Of a stretch of 64,000 nucleotides of DNA, positions 54,161-63,206 are shown in pieces; the stretch's first letter is position 1, and each line of letters opens with the position of its first letter. The notes under the pieces are model-generated. The model searched no databases. It saw only the letters and a program-made list of their open reading frames with translations, and was not told where the DNA came from. Made by a program: the position numbers and the translations under genes. This DNA is from Roseiarcus sp963824475. Its GTDB lineage: Bacteria > Pseudomonadota > Alphaproteobacteria > Rhizobiales > Beijerinckiaceae. Location of the stretch: the NCBI GenBank assembly GCA_963824475.1, contig CAWGPR010000012.1, forward strand, positions 496,001 through 560,000. Reading direction: 5' to 3'.

Positions 54161-55504
54161 ATGCGCTACCTGCCGCTCGATGCGAGCGAACGCGAGGCGA
54201 TGCTGACCCGCATCGGCGTCCCGGACATTGAAGCGTTGTTCGCCGACATTCCCGCCGACAAGCGGATTGAAGATCTGCTCGACATGCCGCTCGGAAAAAG
54301 CGAAATGGCGGTCGAACGGGCGATGACGGCGATCGCTGGTCGCAGCGTCGCGGCTGGATCGGTTCCGTTTTTTCTCGGCGCAGGCGCCTACCGGCGCCAC
54401 ATTCCCGCGACCGTCGATCATCTCATCCAGCGATCCGAGTTCCTGACCAGCTACACGCCCTATCAACCGGAAATCGCGCAAGGAACGTTGCAAGTCCTGT
54501 TCGAGTTCCAGACCCAGGTGGCCGCCCTGACCGGCATGGAGGTCGCCAACGCTTCGATGTACGACGGTTCGACGGCGTGCGGCGAAGCGATGTTGATGGC
54601 CCATCGCCTGACGCGCCGCAACGGAGCGGTGATTTCCGGCGGGCTGCATCCGCAATATGCCGACGTCTGCGCCACGCTGGCGCATATGGCGGGCGACAGG
54701 ATCGTCCGCTTAGCCCATGACCTGAAGGCGAGCGAAGACATCGCGGCGGCGATCGACGCCGAGACGAGCTGCGTGATCGTGCAGTCACCCGACTTCTTCG
54801 GCAATCCGCGCGACCTCACGCCAATCGCCGCGGCGGCGCATGCGCGCGGCGCGCTCTTGATTGCGGTCTTCACCGATCCGGTCGCTCTCGCCGCCGTGCG
54901 CTCGCCGGGCGAGATGAATGCCGACATCGCGGTTGGAGAAGGGCAGGGGCTCGGCAATGCGCTCAATTTTGGCGGTCCTTACGTCGGCCTGTTCGCAACC
55001 CGCGCCAAGAACGTGCGCCAGATGCCGGGGCGTCTCGCCGGCGAGACGGTGGACGCGGAGGGTCGGCGCAGCTTCGTGCTCACGCTTTCGACTCGCGAGC
55101 AGCACATCCGCCGCGAGAAGGCGACGAGCAACATTTGCACCAACTCGGGTCTATGCGCGCTCGCGTTCTCGATCCATCTGAGCCTGCTCGGCGCCGTGGG
55201 ACTCGAACGCCTGGCGAAGGTCAATCACGCCAATGCGGTTGAGCTCGCTGACCGGCTTTCCGCGATTCCGTCGGTCGAGGTGATCAATACGCATTTCTTC
55301 AACGAGTTCGTGATGCGGACGCCTCGCCCCGCCGCCGAGCTGATCGAGGTTTTGGCTAAGCGCGGGGTGATCGGCGGATTGCCGGTCTCTCGGCTCTTGC
55401 CCGGGGCGGGGCTCGACGATTGCATCATCGTTGCGAGCACGGAGACGAATACCGACGACGACCGCGCGGCTTATGCGCGGGCGCTTGCCGATTGCCTGCG
55501 ATGA
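54161..55504 (+). CDS. gcvPA: Glycine dehydrogenase (decarboxylating) subunit 1
   Basis: N-terminal half of the P protein, encoded separately as in many Alphaproteobacteria. 447 residues. MRYLPLDASEREAML, FLGAGAYRRHIPATVDHLI, YTPYQPEIAQGTLQVLFEFQ and NASMYDGSTACGEAMLMA are family landmarks. It forms the alpha2beta2 P protein with GcvPB, which carries the PLP lysine. 24 bp before gcvPB. Confidence 0.96.
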   Translation: MRYLPLDASEREAMLTRIGVPDIEALFADIPADKRIEDLLDMPLGKSEMAVERAMTAIAGRSVAAGSVPFFLGAGAYRRHIPATVDHLIQRSEFLTSYTPYQPEIAQGTLQVLFEFQTQVAALTGMEVANASMYDGSTACGEAMLMAHRLTRRNGAVISGGLHPQYADVCATLAHMAGDRIVRLAHDLKASEDIAAAIDAETSCVIVQSPDFFGNPRDLTPIAAAAHARGALLIAVFTDPVALAAVRSPGEMNADIAVGEGQGLGNALNFGGPYVGLFATRAKNVRQMPGRLAGETVDAEGRRSFVLTLSTREQHIRREKATSNICTNSGLCALAFSIHLSLLGAVGLERLAKVNHANAVELADRLSAIPSVEVINTHFFNEFVMRTPRPAAELIEVLAKRGVIGGLPVSRLLPGAGLDDCIIVASTETNTDDDRAAYARALADCLR

Positions 55505-55528
55505 GTTTTTAAGAGAGAGCGCGTTCCC

Positions 55529-57073
55529 ATGAACGTCCAAGGCCGTCCGACCCGCCCCGAAACGGCCGCCGCCCCCGTGGGGGAAACCTTCACCGGCAAT
55601 CGCGGGCTCGACATGGAGGAGGCGCTGATCTTCGAGATCGGGCGCTTCGATGCGACCGGCGTCGACATCGACGAGCCGGCGCCGTTCCAGTCGAAGCTGG
55701 GGCCGCATGAACGCCAAAGCGCGCTTCGATTGCCCGGCCTCGCTGAGCCGGAGGCGATCCGCCATTACGTGCGGCTGTCGCGCAACAATTACTCCATCGA
55801 CGCTGGGATCTATCCGTTGGGCTCGTGCACGATGAAGCACAATCCCCGCCTCAATGAGAAAATGGCGCGCCTGCCGGGATTTGCTGACGTGCACCCGCTC
55901 CAGCCGGTCTCGACGGCGCAAGGGGCGCTCGAAATTGTCGAAGCGCTGTCCAACGCCTTGCTGATCATGACCGGCATGGATGCGGTCGCGATGTCGCCGA
56001 AGGCCGGCGCGCATGGCGAACTGTGCGGCATGATGGCGATCAAGGCGGCGATTGAGGCGCGGGGGGAGGGAGAGACGCGGCGGGTGGTGCTGGTTCCCGA
56101 TTCCGCCCATGGCACGAATCCCGCGACCGCGGCGCTGATCGGCTATTCGGTACGGTCCATCCCGGCGGGCGAGGATGGAATTGTCAGCGTTGAAGCGGTG
56201 CGGGCCGCGCTCGCGCCCGATGTCGCGGCGATCATGCTGACCAATCCCAACACTTGTGGGCTGTTCGAGCGCGAGATCGTCGGCATCGCCGACGCGGTTC
56301 ACGAGGCGGGGGCCTATTTCTACTGCGACGGCGCCAATTTCAACGCCATCGTCGGCAAGACGCGTCCGGGCGATCTCGGCGTCGACGCCATGCACATCAA
56401 CTTGCACAAGACGTTCTCGACCCCGCATGGCGGCGGCGGCCCCGGCGCGGGTCCAGTCGTGCTGTCGTCGCGGCTCGCCCCCTATGCTCCAGTTCCATTC
56501 GTCAAGCGTGAAGGCGGAGCGCTTCGACTGGTCGAGCACGCCGAAGGTCACGAATCGTTCGGACGCATGTGCGCTTTCCACGGGCAGATGGGGATGTTCG
56601 TGCGCGCGCTCAGTTTCATTTTGTCGCACGGCGCCGACGGGCTCAGGCAGGCGTCGGAAGATGCGGTGCTGTCCGCCAATTACGTTCGCGCTTCCCTCAA
56701 CGAGGTGATGAGCGCGCCGTTCGGCGACCGGCCCTGCATGCACGAGGTCTTGTTCGACGACCGGTGGCTCAAGGACACTGGGCTCACGACGCTCGACTTC
56801 GCCAAGGCCATGATCGATGAGGGTTATCATCCGATGACAGTCTATTTCCCGCTCATCGTGCACGGGGCGATGCTGATTGAGCCGACCGAGTCCGAATCCA
56901 AGGCGAGCCTCGACCTGTTCATCATGACGTTGCGCGATCTCGCCATCGCCGCGAAAGTGGAGAAGCGCGAGCGGTTCCAGTCGGCGCCGGTCCATGGCCC
57001 CCGCCGGCGGCTCGACGAGACCCGCGCCGCCCGACAGCCGGTGCTGAGCTGGACGAGGCCTGAGCCGGCCTGA
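55529..57073 (+). CDS. gcvPB: Glycine dehydrogenase (decarboxylating) subunit 2
   Basis: PLP-dependent half of the split P protein, decarboxylating glycine onto lipoyl-GcvH. 514 residues. The PLP-binding Lys lies in NLHKTFSTPHGGGGPG; other landmarks are YPLGSCTMKHNPRLNE and DSAHGTNPATAAL. Last gene of gcvT-H-PA-PB. GcvL (dihydrolipoyl dehydrogenase) is not in the window and is presumably shared with other complexes. Confidence 0.96.
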   Translation: MNVQGRPTRPETAAAPVGETFTGNRGLDMEEALIFEIGRFDATGVDIDEPAPFQSKLGPHERQSALRLPGLAEPEAIRHYVRLSRNNYSIDAGIYPLGSCTMKHNPRLNEKMARLPGFADVHPLQPVSTAQGALEIVEALSNALLIMTGMDAVAMSPKAGAHGELCGMMAIKAAIEARGEGETRRVVLVPDSAHGTNPATAALIGYSVRSIPAGEDGIVSVEAVRAALAPDVAAIMLTNPNTCGLFEREIVGIADAVHEAGAYFYCDGANFNAIVGKTRPGDLGVDAMHINLHKTFSTPHGGGGPGAGPVVLSSRLAPYAPVPFVKREGGALRLVEHAEGHESFGRMCAFHGQMGMFVRALSFILSHGADGLRQASEDAVLSANYVRASLNEVMSAPFGDRPCMHEVLFDDRWLKDTGLTTLDFAKAMIDEGYHPMTVYFPLIVHGAMLIEPTESESKASLDLFIMTLRDLAIAAKVEKRERFQSAPVHGPRRRLDETRAARQPVLSWTRPEPA

Positions 57074-57149
57074 TCTTCCCTATGACGGCGATATGGCACT
57101 AGACTGCCGAGCGACGACCCGCTCCGCTTGCGCCAAAGGACTGAGCGCC

Positions 57150-57872
57150 ATGCCATCCGGTCTGATCCGTTTCGCTGTCGCGGGCTTTCTCGCCATTGCG
57201 GCCGCTTTGGGCCCTCACGCGGGCTTCGCCCAGCAGACGACGCCCGCGCCCGCCGCCCCGGCGGCTCCGGCGCCAGCCGCCCCGGCGCCTGCGGCTCAAG
57301 CGCCCGCGCCCGCCGCCAAGCCAGCCGAAGCGCCCGCCGCGACCAACCCCGCGCCGGCCGCTCCCGAGGCTGGGAAGCCCGCCGAGCCGGCGGCGCCGAG
57401 CGAGTCTTCAACCGGCGAAACCGTCGATCTTCCGGCGCGACCCTTCGTCTACATAGAAGGCAAGGCTGACAAGGACGAAATCTACAGCGCCATCCTCAAT
57501 TCGCTGAGCTTGGTCAAGCGCGAGATGGACAAAGCGAGTCTCGCGCCGGCGGGTAGGCCGCTCGCCGTCTTTGTCGAATCCGACGACACCGGTTTCAAAT
57601 ATCACGCAGGATATCCGATTGCCGCGGCCCCCGAAGGCAAGACGAGCCTCTCCGACGCGGTCAAGATCGGCCAAACGCCGAGCGGCAAGGCGATGCGCTT
57701 CGAGCATCAGGGCGCATATGGCGACATTGACGCCACCTATGACGCGATCACGGCCTATCTCGACGAGAAGGGAATCGACGCGCAGGATTCCTTCGTCGAG
57801 GAATATGCGAACGACGTGAAGGATCCGGATGATCCGACGCTGCAAGTCAATATCTATGTGCTGCTGAAATGA
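57150..57872 (+). CDS. Exported protein with Ala/Pro-rich linker and GyrI-like domain
   Basis: 240 residues from the ATG at 57150. Signal peptide (FAVAGFLAIAAALG, cleavage near GFA), then a low-complexity Ala/Pro repeat region (about residues 30-90) and a C-terminal GyrI-like / AraC effector-binding-type domain (LAVFVESDDTGFKYHAGYPI; GAYGDIDATYDAITAYLDE; QDSFVEEYANDV). GyrI-like domains bind small molecules; in an exported setting the role is unknown. It lies between gcvPB and hoxF on the same strand. Confidence 0.8.
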   Translation: MPSGLIRFAVAGFLAIAAALGPHAGFAQQTTPAPAAPAAPAPAAPAPAAQAPAPAAKPAEAPAATNPAPAAPEAGKPAEPAAPSESSTGETVDLPARPFVYIEGKADKDEIYSAILNSLSLVKREMDKASLAPAGRPLAVFVESDDTGFKYHAGYPIAAAPEGKTSLSDAVKIGQTPSGKAMRFEHQGAYGDIDATYDAITAYLDEKGIDAQDSFVEEYANDVKDPDDPTLQVNIYVLLK

Positions 57873-57977
57873 CGCGCTTAAGTGTTCTCGCGGCGGCGGT
57901 CGAGCCGTTTGACTAAGATCAATTCGGCGAACCGGAGCGCGGCGAAGATCGGCGTGACTTGAACCACGAGGCCAAGG

Positions 57978-59762
57978 ATGGCGGGCGAAAGCGACGTGGT
58001 CGCGCGAATCGTGCAGCGTCGGCCCGATCCGACGCGGCTCTTGCAAATCCTCATCGAGGCGCAGGAGGAGCTTGGGTGGATTTCGCCTGAGACAGCCCGC
58101 GCAATCGCGTCGGGGCTTGGCGTTCCGATCACGCGCGTTGAGAGCGTGGTGCAATTCTATTCGTTTCTCTATGACGCGCCGCGCGGCCGCTATCGGATCC
58201 TGTTCTCTGACAATATCACCGACCGCATGCTGGGCAGTCTCGCGCTGTTCGAGCACATGCTGAAGCGGCTCAGGCTGCGCCGCGGCCAGGTTTCACCCGA
58301 CGGAGCGGTCAGCGTCGATCTCACGTCCTGCACCGGCATGTGCGACCAGGGGCCCGCGGCGCTCGTCAACACGAGAGCGATAACGAGGCTGACCGCGCGC
58401 CGCGTCGATGAGATTTGCGATCTCGTGCGCGGCGGCGTCGCGATCGCCGAATGGCCGGCCGACTATTTTCGCGTCGAGGACAATATTCGCCGCGGAGACG
58501 CGCTTCTCGGCTCGCGCTACGACCCGGGCTCCGCGCTCCGCGCCGCGATCGCGCATGGTCGGCAGGGGATGCTCGACGAAATGAAGCTCTCGAATCTGCG
58601 CGGCCGCGGCGGCGCCGGATTCACGACTTCGGTCAAATGGGAGGGCTGCCGCAATGCGCCCGGCGCCGAGCGGTTCGTCGTGTGCAACGCCGACGAAGGC
58701 GAACCGGGAACGTTCAAGGACCGGGTGTTGCTGACCTCTTACGCCGAACGCGTGTTCGAGGGCATGGCGATCGCCGGTTTCGCGGTCGGGGCGGCGCGCG
58801 GGCTTCTCTATCTGCGCGGCGAATACCGGCATCTGCTCGAGCCGCTGGAGGCGAAGCTCAAGGCGATGCGCCGCGGTCGCCTGCTCGGCGCGAGCATATG
58901 CGGCGCGCAAGGGTTTGATTTCGACATCGACATCCATCTCGGGGCCGGCGCCTACATCTGCGGCGAAGAGTCGGCGCTGATCGAATCGCTTGAGGGCGAG
59001 CCGGGCAAGCCGCGCATTCGCCCGCCCTTCCCGGTGACGGTCGGGTATCTCGGCAAGCCGACGGTGGTCGACAATGTCGAGACCCTCGCCCAGACGACGG
59101 AGCTCGCGCTCAATGGCGGGCGGGCGTTCGCCGGGCGCGGCACGAAGCGCTCGTCGGGGACGAAGATCCTGTCCGTTTCCGGCGACTGCGCGCGGCCGGG
59201 ACTCTACGAATATCCCTTCGGCGTCCGTATCGAGCAGGTGCTGAAGGATTGCGGCGCGAGCGACGTCGCGGCGGTGCAGATCAGCGGCCCCTCGGGAATA
59301 TGCCTGACGCCCGACGAATTCCGCCGCCACATCGCCTTCGAGGACGTCCCGACCGCCGGGGCTTTCATGGTCTTCGGCAAGGAGCGCGACCTGTTTGAGG
59401 TCGCGCGCAATTTCGCGCATTTCTTCGCCCATGAGAGCTGCGGCTTCTGCACCCCGTGCCGGGTGGGAACGGCGCTCATGCGCGACGCGCTCGACAAGAT
59501 CGCTGACGGGCGCGGCTCGCGCTATGAGATCAACGAGCTAATGCGGCTCTCGGAGCTGTTGCGCCGCACCAGCCATTGCGGGCTCGGCCAGACGGCCGGC
59601 AATGCGGTTCGCGACACCTGGCTCAAGTTCCGTCCGGCCTACGAGCGGCGTCTCATCCGCGGCGAATTCGATCCGGCGGTCGATCTCGACGCGGCGCTCG
59701 CCCGGGCGCGAGAGATCGCCGGGCGCGAGGACGCGGCCGCGCATATCGGAGCTGAGGCATGA
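57978..59762 (+). CDS. hoxF: NAD-reducing [NiFe] hydrogenase, diaphorase subunit HoxF
   Basis: NADH-oxidising diaphorase subunit of the soluble group 3d hydrogenase. 594 residues: an N-terminal NuoE-like domain (about 1-150), then the NuoF-like domain with FMN/NAD sites (GRGGAGFTTSVKW, CNADEGEPGTFKDR, GAGAYICGEESALIESLEG) and the [4Fe-4S] ligands ESCGFCTPCRVG plus a later Cys in TSHCGLG. In the NuoE-like part only the second Cys pair (TSCTGMCDQGP) is visible; the first pair is replaced (LFSDNITDRMLG), so its [2Fe-2S] cluster may be absent. ATGA overlap with hoxU follows. Confidence 0.96.
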   Translation: MAGESDVVARIVQRRPDPTRLLQILIEAQEELGWISPETARAIASGLGVPITRVESVVQFYSFLYDAPRGRYRILFSDNITDRMLGSLALFEHMLKRLRLRRGQVSPDGAVSVDLTSCTGMCDQGPAALVNTRAITRLTARRVDEICDLVRGGVAIAEWPADYFRVEDNIRRGDALLGSRYDPGSALRAAIAHGRQGMLDEMKLSNLRGRGGAGFTTSVKWEGCRNAPGAERFVVCNADEGEPGTFKDRVLLTSYAERVFEGMAIAGFAVGAARGLLYLRGEYRHLLEPLEAKLKAMRRGRLLGASICGAQGFDFDIDIHLGAGAYICGEESALIESLEGEPGKPRIRPPFPVTVGYLGKPTVVDNVETLAQTTELALNGGRAFAGRGTKRSSGTKILSVSGDCARPGLYEYPFGVRIEQVLKDCGASDVAAVQISGPSGICLTPDEFRRHIAFEDVPTAGAFMVFGKERDLFEVARNFAHFFAHESCGFCTPCRVGTALMRDALDKIADGRGSRYEINELMRLSELLRRTSHCGLGQTAGNAVRDTWLKFRPAYERRLIRGEFDPAVDLDAALARAREIAGREDAAAHIGAEA

Positions 59763-60484
59763 GCGCGACCGACGCGACGATCCTCATCGACGACGCTCCG
59801 GTTCCTTTTAGGCCCGGGCAGACCATTTTGGACGCTGCGCTCGAAGGCGGCGTCTATATCCCGCATCTTTGCCACAATCCGGAATTCGAGCCGCACGGCA
59901 GCTGCAAATTGTGCAGCGTCGTCGTCAACGGCCGCAGCGCTTCAGCCTGCACGATGAAGGCGGCCGCCGGCCAGGAGGTCGAAGTCGACACCCCCGACCT
60001 GCACGCCTACCGCCGCACGCTCCTGCAAATGCTGTTCGTCGAGGGCAACCATTTCTGCCCTGGGTGCGAGAAGAGCGGCGATTGCCAGTTGCAGGCGCTG
60101 GCCTATGACAGCGAAATGATGACGCCGCATTTCGTCGAGTTCTACCCCCGTCGCCCGGTCGACGCCTCGCATCCCGACGTGCTGCTCGATCTCGACCGCT
60201 GCATCCAGTGCGAACTCTGTGTCCGCGCGAGCCGCGACGTCGACGGCAAATCCGTTTTCGCCCTCGCGGGGCGCGGCATGGCTTCGCACATCATCGTCAA
60301 TTCGCCGAGCGGCAGGCTTGGCGACAGCAATTTCTCCGCCGCCGACAAGGCGGCGCACGTCTGTCCGGTCGGGGCAATTCTCATCAAGCGCGTCGGTTTC
60401 AAGACCCCGATCGGCGAACGTCGCTATGACCTCGAGCCGATCAGCGAAGAGGCGACGCGCTGCGCCGTCGAGGTCGCCAAATGA
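59759..60484 (+). CDS. hoxU: NAD-reducing hydrogenase, diaphorase small subunit HoxU
   Basis: Electron-transfer subunit equivalent to the N-terminal part of NuoG. 241 residues. [2Fe-2S] domain with HLCHNPEF...GSCKLCSV, then the His/Cys cluster FCPGCEKSGDC and a [4Fe-4S] ferredoxin-like region CIQCELCVRA with AHVCPVG. Start overlaps hoxF by four bases, and its stop overlaps the hoxY start by four, so expression is tightly coupled. Confidence 0.95.
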   Translation: MSATDATILIDDAPVPFRPGQTILDAALEGGVYIPHLCHNPEFEPHGSCKLCSVVVNGRSASACTMKAAAGQEVEVDTPDLHAYRRTLLQMLFVEGNHFCPGCEKSGDCQLQALAYDSEMMTPHFVEFYPRRPVDASHPDVLLDLDRCIQCELCVRASRDVDGKSVFALAGRGMASHIIVNSPSGRLGDSNFSAADKAAHVCPVGAILIKRVGFKTPIGERRYDLEPISEEATRCAVEVAK

Positions 60485-61041
60485 GCGCGCCCGCCGAAAC
60501 CGCCGTCTTGCCCAAGGTGCGCCTCGCCACGACCTCGCTCGCCGGCTGCTTCGGCTGCCACATGTCGTTGCTCGATATCGACGAGCGGATTTTCGATCTC
60601 GCCAAGATCGCCGAAATCGACCGTTCGCCGCTGACCGACATCAAGCATTGCGGCCCCTGCGACATCGCGCTGATCGAGGGGGGCGTATGCAACGCCGAGA
60701 ATGTGCATGTGCTGCGCGAGTTGCGCGCCAACTCGAAGATCCTGGTCGCCGTCGGCGCCTGCGCGATCAACGGCGGCCTGCCGGCGCTACGCAACCGTCT
60801 CGACGTCGGCGATATCCTCGATGAAGTCTATCGCGACGCCGACGGCGTTCGGTCGCGCGTTCCCAACGATCCGGAGCTGCCGCTTCTGTTCGACAAGGTC
60901 TATCCGGTCAACGAGATCGTGCGCGTCGACTATTTTCTTCCCGGCTGTCCCCCCTCGGCCGACGCGATCTGGAAATATCTCAACGATCTGATCCTGGGAC
61001 GCATGCCCCGTCTCGATCATGAACTCCTGCGCTATGACTGA
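60481..61041 (+). CDS. hoxY: NAD-reducing hydrogenase, hydrogenase small subunit HoxY
   Basis: Small [NiFe] subunit with the proximal [4Fe-4S] cluster. 186 residues. Cys ligands in SLAGCFGCHMSLLD, VGACAINGGLPALR and FLPGCPPSAD. Lacks a Tat signal, as expected of a cytoplasmic group 3d enzyme. Four-base overlap with hoxU. Confidence 0.95.
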   Translation: MSAPAETAVLPKVRLATTSLAGCFGCHMSLLDIDERIFDLAKIAEIDRSPLTDIKHCGPCDIALIEGGVCNAENVHVLRELRANSKILVAVGACAINGGLPALRNRLDVGDILDEVYRDADGVRSRVPNDPELPLLFDKVYPVNEIVRVDYFLPGCPPSADAIWKYLNDLILGRMPRLDHELLRYD

Positions 61042-61051
61042 GGGCGCCGCC

Positions 61052-62515
61052 ATGCTGAACCTCGAAACCGCCCAGTCGCCCCACAAGCTTCGCCGCGTCG
61101 CCATCGAGCCTGTCACCCGTGTCGAAGGCCATGGCAAGGTCACGATCCTGCTCGACGCCGAGAATCGCGTCCATCAGGTGCGGCTGCATATCGTCGAGTT
61201 TCGCGGCTTCGAGGTCTTCATTCGCGGCCGGCCCTACTGGGAAGTTCCGATCGCGGTGCAGCGCCTCTGCGGCATCTGCCCGGTCAGCCATCTCCTCGCC
61301 GCGACCAAGGCGATGGACATCATCGCCGGTTACGGGCCGCTCACGCCGACGGCGGAGAAACTTCGGCGCCTCCTGCACTACGGGCAGATCGTTCAGTCGC
61401 ACGCGCTGCATTTCTTTCATCTCGCTTCGCCCGACCTGCTGCTCGGCTTCGAGAGCGAAGTCGCCAAGCGGAACATCCTCGGCGTCGCCGCTGCTTTCCC
61501 CGATCTCGCGAGGCGCGGCGTGCTGACGCGCAAGTTCGGGCAGGAAGTCATTCGCCACATCGCGGGAAAACGCATTCATGGCACAGGCGTCATCCCCGGC
61601 GGCATGAACAAGGCGCTGAGCGTCGCCGATCGCGATTCGATGCGCTCCGCAATTGACGAGATCGTCGATTGGAGCTGCGAGGCGGTCGGGCTGGTCATCC
61701 GGCTGCACGAGACGAATCCCGACTTCTACAAGAGCTTCGGCGAATCGCGCGCCAACATGATGGGTCTCGTCGACAGGCGAGGCGCGCTCGACTTCTACCA
61801 CGGGGCGTTGCGCGCTCTTGACGTGGACGGCGGGCCCATTTTCGACCAGATCGATTACGCGACCTACAAGAGCGTGCTCCAGGAGGACGTGAAGTCCTGG
61901 AGCTACATGAAGTTCCCGCACATCAGGGCGCTTGGCGCGGAGACGGGCTGGTATCGCGTCGGACCTCTGGCGCGCGTGCAGGTTTGCGACCTGATGCCGA
62001 CGCCGCTCGCCGAAGCCGAGCGCCGGACGTTCCTGGGTCTCGACGGCGGCAAGCCCCTGCATGGCGCGCTGATGTACCATTGGGCGCGGATGATCGAGAT
62101 GTTGCATGCGGCCGAAATGGCGCGCGAGCTCATCGACGATCCCGACATCGTGGGAACCGAGCTCATGGCCGATAAAGGCCCGCGCCGCGAGGAGGCGGTC
62201 GGCGTCATCGAGGCGCCGCGAGGGACCCTCTTCCATCACTATCGCGCCGGCGACGACGATCTCGTGACCTATTGCAATCTCATCGTCTCGACCACCAACA
62301 ACAATCAGGCGATGAATGAGGCGATCCGCGCGGTCGCGGCGCGCTTTCTCTCGGGCCGCGAGGTCACCGAGGGCCTCTTGAACCATATCGAGGTCGCCAT
62401 CCGCGCCTACGATCCGTGCCTGTCGTGCGCCACGCATGCGCTCGGGCAGATGCCGCTCGAGGTCGATCTTGTCGATGCCGACGGCGCGCTGATTTCGCGC
62501 GCCCGCAAAGGCTGA
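61052..62515 (+). CDS. hoxH: NAD-reducing hydrogenase, hydrogenase large subunit HoxH
   Basis: Carries the NiFe active site. 487 residues from the ATG at 61052, which has GAGG eight bases before it; ATGs at 61019 and 61034, overlapping hoxY, are alternatives. Ligand motifs are L1 RLCGICPVSH and L2 DPCLSCATHA. The C-terminal extension after the motif-L2 His (ALGQMPLEV...) is the piece removed by the maturation protease encoded next. Normal group 3d architecture. Confidence 0.95.
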   Translation: MLNLETAQSPHKLRRVAIEPVTRVEGHGKVTILLDAENRVHQVRLHIVEFRGFEVFIRGRPYWEVPIAVQRLCGICPVSHLLAATKAMDIIAGYGPLTPTAEKLRRLLHYGQIVQSHALHFFHLASPDLLLGFESEVAKRNILGVAAAFPDLARRGVLTRKFGQEVIRHIAGKRIHGTGVIPGGMNKALSVADRDSMRSAIDEIVDWSCEAVGLVIRLHETNPDFYKSFGESRANMMGLVDRRGALDFYHGALRALDVDGGPIFDQIDYATYKSVLQEDVKSWSYMKFPHIRALGAETGWYRVGPLARVQVCDLMPTPLAEAERRTFLGLDGGKPLHGALMYHWARMIEMLHAAEMARELIDDPDIVGTELMADKGPRREEAVGVIEAPRGTLFHHYRAGDDDLVTYCNLIVSTTNNNQAMNEAIRAVAARFLSGREVTEGLLNHIEVAIRAYDPCLSCATHALGQMPLEVDLVDADGALISRARKG

Positions 62516-62518
62516 GCC

Positions 62519-63031
62519 TTGAAGCTCGTCGTTTTCGGCTGGGGCAATGACGCGCGCGGCGACGACGGCCTCGGGCCGCTCCTGCTCGAGCGGGTGGCGC
62601 GCGCCGCCTGGGCGGAGGTGCAGGCGATCGAGGACTTCCAATTGCAGATCGAGCACGCCCTCGACCTTGACGGCGCGGACCTCGCGCTCTTTCTCGACGC
62701 GGGGAAGGATACGCCCGCGCCCTTCGCCTTCGCCGAGATTGAGCGGGCGCGCGACGTGAGCCACACGACGCACGCGCTCGCGCCCGAAGCCGTGCTCGAC
62801 GTCTACGAGCGCGCGCTCGGCAAAGCTGCGCCGCCGGCTTTCACACTCTGCGTGCGCGGCGAGCAGTTTGATCTCGGGCAGGGGCTGTCGCCTGATGCGA
62901 GCGACCGGCTGGAAGCGGCGTGGAGCTTCGTTGAGGAGCTGATGTGCGACCGCACGTTAGCGGCGTGGCGCCGCGCAGCGAACGCGCGAAAAAGGCGAAG
63001 GCGAAATCATCCCCATAAGCCCGCCACTTGA
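62519..63031 (+). CDS. hoxW: Hydrogenase maturation protease HoxW
   Basis: Endopeptidase that cleaves the HoxH C-terminus after nickel insertion. 170 residues from a TTG three bases after the hoxH stop. Nickel-sensing residues are expected in GNDARGDDGLGPLL (Asp), LFLDAGKDT (Asp) and the SHTTHALAPE His region, matching HyaD/HoxW-type proteases. The C-terminal tail is unusually Arg/Lys-rich (RKRRRRNHPHKP). Last hox gene before an IS66 end. Confidence 0.88.
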   Translation: MKLVVFGWGNDARGDDGLGPLLLERVARAAWAEVQAIEDFQLQIEHALDLDGADLALFLDAGKDTPAPFAFAEIERARDVSHTTHALAPEAVLDVYERALGKAAPPAFTLCVRGEQFDLGQGLSPDASDRLEAAWSFVEELMCDRTLAAWRRAANARKRRRRNHPHKPAT

Positions 63032-63206
63032 TGCGTCGCGCGCTGATTTGGAAGCGCTCGAAAGCTTGGGCGCTATTCGGTTCTGAGGCTTTCGCAGCGG
63101 GCCGCGGTTTCCTGACGCGCTTGGCCCGCAATTGAAAACCCGATAAACGACACAAAAAGTCGGCTTAAAGCCTGAGGGCTGCAATGGCGTCAATCCGGCC
63201 TGCTCT

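Noticed and set aside
55151..56995. 614-codon open frame antisense to gcvPA/gcvPB
   Set aside because: Composition and position are explained by third-position GC bias of the gcv genes.
60980..62773. 597-codon open frame antisense to hoxH
   Set aside because: It is the mirror of the hoxYHW coding region in high-GC DNA, with no family similarity and low-complexity composition; hoxH is certain.
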